Assembly (NCBI GenBank): GCA_011057175.1
Contig: DSBZ01000186.1
Coordinates: 1-7,373, forward strand
Reading direction: 5' to 3'
Origin: Candidatus Acetothermia bacterium
GTDB taxonomy: Bacteria > Bipolaricaulota > Bipolaricaulia > Bipolaricaulales > Bipolaricaulaceae
Length of the DNA: 7,373 bases
The notes under the pieces were generated by a model. That model saw only the letters and a list, made by a program, of their open reading frames with translations, did not search any database and was not told the DNA's origin. Position 1 is the stretch's first letter; each line of letters starts with the position of its first letter. Positions 1 to 5,196 of this stretch are shown here, piece by piece. A program made the translations under genes and the position numbers.

Positions 1-299
1 AGCGGGGCCCATCCTCCGGCCAGGACGCGACTGAACACGTCGCGCTGCAGGTGATCCGTTCCCATCCAGTGGGACGAGCTGGGGGCGGCAAGACGAGGGA
101 AGTCGCTGTACCCGCGGATCGGATCGTAGGGAGGGAAGCCCGCGATCCACCCATACCGATCACCGCCGCGCGGCATGCACAGCACGGCGACGGTCACGAA
201 CACGGCAACGACCCCCAGACCCGTCTTGAGGAGGGTCTGGCCACGTAACCTCCTCACCCCAAGGAATTTCAACACGGTTCCAGTCAGACCACGCTTCAT
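1..299 (-). CDS. DppC/OppC-type ABC transporter permease (N-terminal part, cut by window edge)
   Basis: This is the second inner-membrane permease of a peptide/nickel-type ABC importer, of which only the first 99 residues lie in the window. Translation from ATG at 299-297 gives a basic N-terminus, one hydrophobic segment at about residues 26-42, and a periplasmic stretch with PPYDP (57-61). The diagnostic family signature follows at about residues 70-96: LAAPSSSHWMGTDHLQRDVF, then SRVLAGG, matching the usual 'L.PPS..H.LGTD..GRDV.SR...G' of DppC/OppC proteins. Here Q replaces the common G before RD. The frame is open to the left edge, so the remaining membrane segments and EAA loop are outside. 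Its ATG overlaps the TGA of the DppB-type gene by one base (TGATG), which implies translational coupling and a heterodimeric pore. The substrate (peptide, nickel, oligosaccharide) cannot be told from permeases alone. Confidence 0.88.
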   Translation of the reverse strand, partial: MKRGLTGTVLKFLGVRRLRGQTLLKTGLGVVAVFVTVAVLCMPRGGDRYGWIAGFPPYDPIRGYSDFPRLAAPSSSHWMGTDHLQRDVFSRVLAGGWAP

Positions 300-1318
300 C
301 AGTACCGGATCCTCGGATCGACGAAGGAGTAAAGGAGGTCCACCACGAGGTTCACCGTCGCCACGAACACTCCGACGAAAGCGATCGTCCCCTGGAGGGC
401 CCACCAGTCGCGGTAGTACAAGCTCTGGACGAGGAAACGCCCGACCCCTGGCCAGGAGAACACCGTCTCCGTCAGGACGGCTCCCCCCATGAGGACCGCG
501 AACTGCAGCCCGAATACGGTGATGATGGGGATGAGGGCATTGCGGAGGGCGTGGCTGAGGATAACCACTCGCTCCCGAAGCCCCTTGGAGCGCGCCGTCG
601 TCACGTATTCCGCATCCAGGACCTCGAGCAGCGCCGCGCGGGTCACCCGCCCAAGGAACCCCATCTGAGCCAGTCCCAGCGCTGCCGCGGGGAGGACGAG
701 GTGCCGGACCATATCGCTGAGGATCTCCCAGTCCTTGAGGATCAAGGCATCGAGGAGGTAGAACCCCGTGACCTGCTGAAACGAGAATGCGTACCGCCCG
801 GCGAGCCTACCGGCCACGGGAAGCCAACCAAGCTTCACGGCGAAAATGATCTGAAACATGAGCCCTACCCAGAAGATGGGCAAGGCGAACGAGCCGATGT
901 GGAGGATGCGGATCGCGTGGTCGGCAGGGCGATCGGCCCTTAGGGCGGCGATCATCCCTGTGGGGATGCCGAACAGAGCGGCGAAGACCATCCCCCACAG
1001 CGCGAGTTCGAGGGTCGCAGGAAAACGTGAGATCAGCTCCTCCGCTACAGGCTTCCCCGTCCGAGTGGACCGGCCGAGATCGCCGCGCACCAGCCCCCCC
1101 AGGTACTCCACGTACTGCACGTGAAGGGGCTTATCCAGCCCCATCTCGTGTCTCTTCTGGGCGAGGAGCTCGAGGGACACGTTCCGTCCGCCCATCATCG
1201 CCAACACAGGGTCGCCCGGCATGAGCCGCAACGCGAGGAAAGCAACGGAGAGCAGGATGAACACCATCGGCAACGTGAGCACCAGCCGTTGCGCGATATA
1301 GCGAGTAAGTCCCCCCAC
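299..1318 (-). CDS. DppB/OppB-type ABC transporter permease
   Basis: This is a 339-residue inner-membrane permease of a peptide/nickel-type ABC importer, the usual length for DppB. The N-terminus reads LTRYIAQRLVLTLPMVFILL, followed by the family motif RLMPGDP (31-37), then MGLDKPLHVQY (59-69) and GDLGRS (79-84). Several hydrophobic segments follow, including about 104-126, 143-163 and 261-282. The cytoplasmic EAA loop that contacts the ATPase is at about 227-248 (LDAEYVTTARSKGL). The protein ends PGVGRFLVQS...VDPRIRY, as in the family. I chose GTG at 1318-1316 because AAGGAGG lies four bases before it and a promoter lies further upstream. The longer frame, from 1390, would begin in the terminator/promoter region and add 24 low-complexity residues. 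It overlaps the DppC-type gene by one base. No substrate-binding-protein gene precedes it. Confidence 0.93.
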   Translation of the reverse strand: MGGLTRYIAQRLVLTLPMVFILLSVAFLALRLMPGDPVLAMMGGRNVSLELLAQKRHEMGLDKPLHVQYVEYLGGLVRGDLGRSTRTGKPVAEELISRFPATLELALWGMVFAALFGIPTGMIAALRADRPADHAIRILHIGSFALPIFWVGLMFQIIFAVKLGWLPVAGRLAGRYAFSFQQVTGFYLLDALILKDWEILSDMVRHLVLPAAALGLAQMGFLGRVTRAALLEVLDAEYVTTARSKGLRERVVILSHALRNALIPIITVFGLQFAVLMGGAVLTETVFSWPGVGRFLVQSLYYRDWWALQGTIAFVGVFVATVNLVVDLLYSFVDPRIRY

Positions 1319-1322
1319 TTCC

Positions 1323-1329
1323 CCTCCTT
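1323..1329 (-). promoter_or_regulatory. Ribosome binding site deciding the GTG start of the DppB-type gene
   Basis: AAGGAGG on the minus strand lies four bases before GTG at 1318-1316. It rules out the upstream in-frame start at 1390. The same AAGGAGG-4-GTG arrangement precedes the sigma factor gene in this window. Confidence 0.75.
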
Positions 1330-1342
1330 GGTAGCGAGGGGA

Positions 1343-1372
1343 ACTATAGCCGCGGCCGCCTGGCCCAGGCAA
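1343..1372 (-). promoter_or_regulatory. Sigma-70-type promoter of the dppB-dppC-like transcript
   Basis: On the minus strand, TTGCCT (1372-1367) is followed by an 18-base spacer and TATAGT (1348-1343). This is a good match to -35/-10 hexamers. The predicted transcription start near 1336 leaves a short leader carrying AAGGAGG at 1329-1323. The promoter stands directly after the terminator of the preceding operon, so it is where a new transcript would have to begin. Motif and context agree, but it is not experimentally shown. Confidence 0.6.
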
Positions 1373-1385
1373 GGACCCCCCGACG

Positions 1386-1417
1386 CACAAAGAGGCCCGG
1401 CCTTCTGGCCGGGCCTC
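1386..1417 (-). terminator. Rho-independent terminator of the sigma-factor operon
   Basis: A perfect 11-bp inverted repeat, GAGGCCCGGCC (1392-1402) and GGCCGGGCCTC (1407-1417), encloses a four-base loop. On the minus strand the hairpin is followed by TTTGTG, a short U-tract. It begins 24 bases past the stop of the PEGA/PKD gene and ends 14 bases before the next -35 box. Only three consecutive T residues are present, but the stem is very stable and the position is right. Confidence 0.82.
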
Positions 1418-1440
1418 GCTGACTCCGCAAACGATTGGGG

Positions 1441-3264
1441 CTACATCCCCTCGAGGGCCTCGATCGTCGTCTGCCAGAACACAATCCGCACGAACTCCGT
1501 GTAGCAGAGGGCGGATCCGATCCGGAAGTTGAGCGAGGGAACCAGGGTTCCGGTGTAGCCCTCCGGGCTCCCCACCACGAGCGGGTTCACCGGCGGGTTC
1601 ACCATGGACTGCCGCAGCCGCACGAATCCCGGCGACCGATCCAGGGTCCCGTCCCCGTCCATGTCCAGCCGGAGGTCCATGTAGATCGAGGACGCGTTCT
1701 GAACTTGGAAGGAGTGGGTGATCCGCCCGGAGGCCACCGTGCCCTCAAACACGATCCGCCACCCCTCGCTTGTCGGCTCAGGAACAAGCCCGAGCGGATA
1801 GGGTCCGGCATCGCTCGACACGTTGATGAACTGGCCGTCGGTGCGGAGCTCGATCCGGTACGCCCGCGGCGCGGCCCACGCGCTCGAACCGTTGACCGTG
1901 ATCCGCCACGAGTCCGTGCCCCACACGTAGAGGCCCGGCAGGACCATCGCCGGCATCCCGGGAATCCCCAGCTGGCTCACCGAGACCCATTGGGTCGTCT
2001 GGCCCGTGGCCCCCTGGTTGTCCGTGACGTAGAGCGTCGCGCTGTACGCTCCAGCTACAGGATAGGTCCACGTGACGACCGGTCCCGTGCGGTCCACGAT
2101 ACCATCGCCATTCAGATCCCATGAGTAGGAGACGATGCTCCCGTCCGGGTCATAGGAGGCCGTACCGTTGAACGTGACCGCTGTCCCGGCAACAGGAGCC
2201 GCTGGCGCGTACGCGAACTGCGCCACCGGCGGCTGGTTGGCAACCGGAGCGCTCACCACGACCGCCTGCGTGACCTGCCCCGAGGCGCCGAGGTTATCCG
2301 TGACCCGGAGGAGCACCGTGTACGTCCCCGCCGCGGGGTATCGATGGAATACAATCTGGCCGGTAGCATCGAACGTCCCGTCGTTCTCGAAGTCCCACTC
2401 GTAGTTCGCGATCGAGCCGTCGGGATCGTAGGAGATGCCACCGTCGAACCGGACCCAGTCCCCCGGCCGTGGGGCGGGGGGCGTGTAGGTGAATTGGGCG
2501 ACCGGCGGCTGGTTGGCGGGTGCCATCTCGCTGAGGACGAGTTCAAGCGTACGCGTCCCGCCCGCCACGAGGTAGATCCGAGCCGTGTAGTCCCCGTAGC
2601 CGGTCTCCCGAACGAGGATGTGGTGAAACCCCGGGAGGAGGTTGACCGACCGCGGCGTATATCCGCGGAACATCCCGTCCACGTACAGCCGGGCCCCCGT
2701 GGGGCTGCTCCGCACGACGAGCGTCCCGTAGCCTGGCGGAGCGCTCGCCACGATCTCGAAGCTCGTGAAGTCAAATGCCCGCTGGGTAGGCTCGGGGACG
2801 AGTCCCAGCACCTGCACCTCCCAGCCCTCGGGATCCGACCCGAGGAGGGGGAACGGATCGCCAGGGGAGTAACCCATGAACCCGCTCACCGGGGTCGTCG
2901 TGGCCAGGACCTGGAGCCACTCCGTCCCCAACGGAGGCTGAACCCGGAAGCTGTACCCCCTTCCCGGAGACGGGATCGTGTGCGTGCCCGCTGGGAAGTA
3001 GTTCTGGGATTCGTATCCGTTGGGGAAGATCTGGGTGACGTTCCCATCGGGTGGGATGTCCCAGATGTAGATGTAGGCACCCCGGTTGATCGTGAACGTG
3101 ATCCTCACCGTCTCGCCCACGGCATAGGCCGGCTTGTCGGTCGTGATCGTGACGACGAGATCCCCTGCCGGGGGCTCGATCACGATCCCCAACGGTTCCA
3201 CCTGGCCCACCGCGGCAACGCCGATGGCCAGCACAAGCGCTACGATCCACAGGTTCCTCACCAT
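1441..3264 (-). CDS. Secreted DUF4384-PEGA-PKD-PKD protein
   Basis: This is a 607-residue exported protein, probably at the cell surface or in the periplasm. A signal peptide (1-20) ends AVG before QVEP. Residues about 35-125 match DUF4384: TDKPAYAVGETVRITFTINR, then YIYIWDIPPDG and FPNGYES. A PEGA domain spans about 178-245 (GTLVVRSSPTGARLYVDG, then LLPGFHHILVRETGY). Two PKD domains follow (251-338 and 343-430), each starting NQPPVAQF and containing SYDPDGSI. Residues 433-607 form a tail I do not recognise, with a DxDxDGxxD loop at 534-542. It has no catalytic motif and no C-terminal membrane or sorting segment. PEGA and PKD are all-beta modules linked to surface or protein binding, so a structural, adhesive or receptor role is inferred. 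The ATG has an ideal Shine-Dalgarno six bases upstream and lies three bases after the preceding stop. This is the last gene of the sigma-factor operon. Confidence 0.9.
   Translation of the reverse strand: MVRNLWIVALVLAIGVAAVGQVEPLGIVIEPPAGDLVVTITTDKPAYAVGETVRITFTINRGAYIYIWDIPPDGNVTQIFPNGYESQNYFPAGTHTIPSPGRGYSFRVQPPLGTEWLQVLATTTPVSGFMGYSPGDPFPLLGSDPEGWEVQVLGLVPEPTQRAFDFTSFEIVASAPPGYGTLVVRSSPTGARLYVDGMFRGYTPRSVNLLPGFHHILVRETGYGDYTARIYLVAGGTRTLELVLSEMAPANQPPVAQFTYTPPAPRPGDWVRFDGGISYDPDGSIANYEWDFENDGTFDATGQIVFHRYPAAGTYTVLLRVTDNLGASGQVTQAVVVSAPVANQPPVAQFAYAPAAPVAGTAVTFNGTASYDPDGSIVSYSWDLNGDGIVDRTGPVVTWTYPVAGAYSATLYVTDNQGATGQTTQWVSVSQLGIPGMPAMVLPGLYVWGTDSWRITVNGSSAWAAPRAYRIELRTDGQFINVSSDAGPYPLGLVPEPTSEGWRIVFEGTVASGRITHSFQVQNASSIYMDLRLDMDGDGTLDRSPGFVRLRQSMVNPPVNPLVVGSPEGYTGTLVPSLNFRIGSALCYTEFVRIVFWQTTIEALEGM
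1975..2514 (-). repeat. Tandem PKD-domain duplication inside the PEGA/PKD gene
   Basis: Two consecutive units of about 90 residues (251-342 and 343-430 of the protein) share NQPPVAQF at the start, SYDPDGSI in the middle and VTDN.GA.GQ.TQ near the end. Each has a WDxxxxDGxxD strand-loop between them (WDFENDGTFD and WDLNGDGIVD). The units are diverged, which suggests an old internal duplication under functional constraint rather than a recent slippage repeat. Confidence 0.85.
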
Positions 3265-3267
3265 GCC

Positions 3268-3966
3268 CTACCTCCTTTGTTCGACCTGAAACACGCGACC
3301 CGCAATCTCCTGGAGAAGCTCCGGTGTGAGTGCGACCAAAACCGGTTCGATGATGCTCGGGGCGAGCACCGACCCAGAGAGGTTGACCAGCCGGTCCCGC
3401 ACCACCGCCTCCAGCGGGACCGTGCGCGGTTGAGGGTCGAGCTGGTAGTCCGCCACGACCCACGCGATCTCCAGCACCAGCCGATCCCTGGGCAGCACCT
3501 GCCCCCCGGGCGCTTGGGCTCCTTGGCCAATCAAGCCGTGCCAGAGCAGAACCTCTTCGGTGGCAACGAGCGCGTTGTAGCGCGCGGCGAGCTCGTACTT
3601 CACGAGCTCCCAGGGCGCTCCCATGCGCAGGCGCATGAGGACCCTGTTCATCAAGGAAGAGCCCGCCCCCGTGTCCACGATGAACCCCCGCTCCAGCGCC
3701 TTGCGAAACACGTCGAGGGCTTCTTCGGCCTGAGGCGCAGGCAGCTCCGCCAGGCGACGCAGGAGCTCCAGGGATACGGGGGGGGTCGCCCGCCCCGTGG
3801 CCAGCGCCGCCCCCAGCACGGGGGAGAACGCCGCCTTGATCGCCGGGGCGATCTCCATCGCCTGGAGGAAGCCGAGCACCTCCTCCGGGGGGGTAGAGGG
3901 GAAGGGCACGAACTGGCCCACCGCCCCCACGAAGAGAGCCGCCACCATCGGGGCAAGGCGCCTCAC
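3268..3966 (-). CDS. Secreted hypothetical protein, helix-rich
   Basis: I do not recognise this family. It is a 232-residue protein with a short signal peptide, MRRLAPMVAALFVGAVG, cleaved plausibly before QFVP at residue 18. The next gene's predicted signal peptide also ends AVG before Q. The mature part looks mainly alpha-helical, with LELLRRLAELPAPQAEEALD (66-85), LMNRVLMRLRMGAPWELVKY (105-124) and PELLQEIAGRVFQVEQRR at the end. It has no cysteine and no obvious catalytic motif. GTG at 3966-3964 is chosen because GGAGG lies nine bases upstream and the start overlaps the preceding stop by four bases (GTGA). An ATG six codons later is the alternative. Its last codons, CAA AGG AGG TAG, form the Shine-Dalgarno of the next gene. 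Operon position suggests it works with the PEGA/PKD protein or the sigma/CBM48 pair. Confidence 0.8.
   Translation of the reverse strand: MRRLAPMVAALFVGAVGQFVPFPSTPPEEVLGFLQAMEIAPAIKAAFSPVLGAALATGRATPPVSLELLRRLAELPAPQAEEALDVFRKALERGFIVDTGAGSSLMNRVLMRLRMGAPWELVKYELAARYNALVATEEVLLWHGLIGQGAQAPGGQVLPRDRLVLEIAWVVADYQLDPQPRTVPLEAVVRDRLVNLSGSVLAPSIIEPVLVALTPELLQEIAGRVFQVEQRR
3271..3278 (-). promoter_or_regulatory. Ribosome binding site of the PEGA/PKD gene, inside the preceding coding end
   Basis: AAAGGAGG on the minus strand lies six bases before ATG at 3264. It is also read as the Gln-Arg-Arg codons that end the upstream gene, whose TAG follows at once. Ribosomes finishing the upstream gene therefore stop on the initiation region of the next, an arrangement that favours coupled translation. 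Confidence 0.85.
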
Positions 3967-4499
3967 AGCCCGTCGCCTCCGATGTACCTCACCGACACGT
4001 ACTCCCCGAACGTGCGCGCGTACTCATGGGCGAGGGGATCCTGACCCACCCAGCGGCCGTCGACGAGGTAGGCGTACTCGTACCTCCCCGGCGGGAGGGC
4101 CACCGTCACCGTCCACACACCGTCCCCATCGTGATCGAAGAGGCTGATCGGCTGCCAGGCGGAGAAATCCCCGACCACGGCGACGCTCTGCGCGCCCGGG
4201 GCGGCCACGGTGAACAGGTTCGCTGCCGCGGCTGGCAGCCGGCCTGCGCCGGGGAGGAGAACCCTCCCCACGAACATCCCGACTGCGAGGATGGCAGCCC
4301 CGCCGGCGAGCGCCCATCCCAGTCGGATCCGAGGCCCGGCCAAGGCGGAGGAGAGCCGCCTCGCCAGGGAGGGACGGACGACGGGCCGGGCCAGCCGCTG
4401 GATGACCCGACCCTCGAGGCCCTCCAAGGCCGGGCGGCCGAGCGCCACCTCTCGCGTCACTGCGTCGTGGATCAACCGATCCAATTCATCCCACGGCAT
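3963..4499 (-). CDS. Membrane-anchored CBM48 (glycogen-binding-like) protein, putative anti-sigma factor
   Basis: This is a 178-residue single-pass membrane protein. Residues 1-57 are charged and probably cytoplasmic (MPWDELDRLIHDAVTREVAL and onward). A membrane segment lies at about 60-82 (GWALAGGAAILAVGMFVGRV). Residues about 95-174 resemble the CBM48/AMPK-beta glycogen-binding early-set fold: VAVVGDFSAWQPISL, DHDGDGVWTVTVALPPGRYE and AYLVDGRW..DPLAHEY. Its start lies inside the end of the sigma factor gene (14-bp overlap), the usual place for an anti-sigma gene, and its topology of small cytoplasmic head, helix and outside sensor fits. However, the N-terminus lacks cysteines and the HxxxCxxC zinc motif of common anti-sigma factors, so that role is inferred from context. 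Carbohydrate binding is also unproven: FSAW replaces the frequent FNxW. The fold call is firm; the ligand is unknown. Confidence 0.82.
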   Translation of the reverse strand: MPWDELDRLIHDAVTREVALGRPALEGLEGRVIQRLARPVVRPSLARRLSSALAGPRIRLGWALAGGAAILAVGMFVGRVLLPGAGRLPAAAANLFTVAAPGAQSVAVVGDFSAWQPISLFDHDGDGVWTVTVALPPGRYEYAYLVDGRWVGQDPLAHEYARTFGEYVSVRYIGGDGL

Positions 4500-5028
4500 C
4501 TCGGATCACCCCCCGTGCCGCAAGCTCCGCCCGCACCAGGGCCCGTGCCCGGTGCAGCCTCGTCTTGACCGTACCCAGCCGCAGGCCGAGCACATCACCG
4601 ATCTCCTCAAGCGGCAGATCGTGCCAGTACCGCAACACGAGCGGGGCCCGGTACGACTCCGGGAGTCCCCACACGGCCTCGCGCACGTTCTGTTCCATCT
4701 CCTCTCGCCACACCGCGCGGGCGGGGTCCTCCGCCCACACCTCTTTGGGCAGCGGATCCCGTCGCCGCCGGCGGAGCGCGTTCTTCGCCACATTGGCGGT
4801 CACGGTGAACAACCACGTGGAGAACTTGCGGGAGAGATCGTACCGGTCCAGTCGCTCGTAGGCGCGAACGAATGCGTCTTGGACCGCGTCCTCGGCATCG
4901 GCACGGTTCCTCAGGATCGCCACCGCGATCCCGAACGCCGCCTCTTTGTATCGGCCCACGATCTCCCCCCACGCTTCCAGGTCGCCGTTCAGGCTCCGCT
5001 GGATGAGCTCGAGCTCCCCGTCGGGCAC
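4486..5028 (-). CDS. ECF-type RNA polymerase sigma factor
   Basis: This is a 180-residue sigma-70-family protein with only regions 2 and 4, the ECF architecture. Region 2 spans about residues 18-90 and includes DAEDAVQDAFVRAYERLDRY and the -10-recognition helix FSTWLFTVTANVAKNALRRR. Region 4 spans about 115-170: LPESYRAPLVLRYWHDLPLE, then the helix-turn-helix EEIGDVLGLRLGTVKTRLHR and ARALVR. It directs RNA polymerase in the cytoplasm to its own promoter set. GTG at 5028-5026 is chosen because AAGGAGG ends four bases before it. An earlier in-frame GTG at 5058 lacks a Shine-Dalgarno and would place the start beside the -10 box. The stop overlaps the CBM48 gene start by 14 bases, so the two are translationally linked, as is typical of sigma/anti-sigma pairs. 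The exact ECF group cannot be assigned by eye. Confidence 0.93.
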   Translation of the reverse strand: MPDGELELIQRSLNGDLEAWGEIVGRYKEAAFGIAVAILRNRADAEDAVQDAFVRAYERLDRYDLSRKFSTWLFTVTANVAKNALRRRRRDPLPKEVWAEDPARAVWREEMEQNVREAVWGLPESYRAPLVLRYWHDLPLEEIGDVLGLRLGTVKTRLHRARALVRAELAARGVIRDAVG

Positions 5029-5032
5029 CCCG

Positions 5033-5039
5033 CCTCCTT
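5033..5039 (-). promoter_or_regulatory. Ribosome binding site deciding the sigma factor GTG start
   Basis: AAGGAGG on the minus strand lies four bases before GTG at 5028-5026. No comparable site precedes the alternative GTG at 5058. Confidence 0.75.
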
Positions 5040-5046
5040 CCGTGGC

Positions 5047-5076
5047 AATATACACCACTGTAGGGAAGAGGGTTTC
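5047..5076 (-). promoter_or_regulatory. Candidate promoter of the sigma-factor operon
   Basis: On the minus strand TATATT (5052-5047) is a good -10 box, about 20 bases before the sigma factor start codon. An 18-base spacer upstream reaches GAAACC (5076-5071). This is a poor sigma-70 -35, but it resembles the AAC-containing -35 elements used by many ECF sigma factors, so housekeeping and autoregulated transcription are both possible. The -10 alone is the stronger part of the call. Confidence 0.4.
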
Positions 5077-5089
5077 GCCTGGACAGATG

Positions 5090-5109
5090 TCCGTCCCGCG
5101 GGGGACGGA
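5090..5109. promoter_or_regulatory. Palindrome in the divergent control region (possible operator or leader hairpin)
   Basis: TCCGTCCC (5090-5097) and GGGACGGA (5102-5109) form a perfect 8-bp inverted repeat around GCGG. It lies about 14 bases upstream of the candidate -35 of the sigma operon and about 90 bases before the divergent lipoprotein gene. There is no T-tract on either side, so it is not a terminator. No recognisable plus-strand promoter was found in the rest of 5110-5184. Confidence 0.4.
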
Positions 5110-5184
5110 GCTGGGGCCCGGAGCTCGCTGTATTCCTCCGGGAAGGCCGAGGGCCGGGCTACGCTCGGGCCAGCTGCGACGACG

Positions 5185-5191
5185 AAGGAGG
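5185..5191 (+). promoter_or_regulatory. Ribosome binding site of the PKD lipoprotein gene
   Basis: AAGGAGG lies five bases before ATG at 5197. It fixes the start and shows that the open frame extending upstream to 4210 (antisense to the sigma operon) is not coding. Confidence 0.85.
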
Positions 5192-5196
5192 TCGGT

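Noticed and set aside
1319..1390. Longer N-terminus of the DppB-type permease from position 1390
   Set aside because: The 24 extra residues would be read from the -35/-10 region and leader. The GTG at 1318 has a Shine-Dalgarno and gives the family's normal N-terminus.
1435..2124. A 229-codon plus-strand frame
   Set aside because: It is antisense to the C-terminal part of the PEGA/PKD gene, with Arg/His/Pro-rich translation and no start signals.
1975..2514. Possible recent DNA tandem repeat or slippage tract
   Set aside because: The two units are PKD domains diverged at DNA level. They are an old protein-domain duplication, not a mobile or slippage repeat.
2344..4044. A 566-codon plus-strand open frame
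   Set aside because: It lies antisense to the PEGA/PKD gene and the secreted-protein gene. Its translation is rich in Arg, His, Pro, Gly and Asp with no domain, and no ribosome binding site is seen. High GC makes such shadow frames common.
5029..5058. GTG at 5058 as the start of the sigma factor
   Set aside because: It has no Shine-Dalgarno, sits directly beside the likely -10 box, and its extra residues are translated from the ribosome binding site of the better start.
5108..5126. GAGCT...AGCTC inverted repeat and TACGCT/TGTATT as lipoprotein promoter elements
   Set aside because: The arms are only five bases with a nine-base loop, and no -35-like hexamer lies at a fitting distance from either -10-like sequence.
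4210..5196. Upstream extension of the PKD lipoprotein frame to give a 649-residue protein
   Set aside because: The extension is antisense to the sigma and CBM48 genes, and its translation is low-complexity and Arg/Pro-rich. The true start at 5197 has AAGGAGG and begins a perfect lipoprotein signal peptide.
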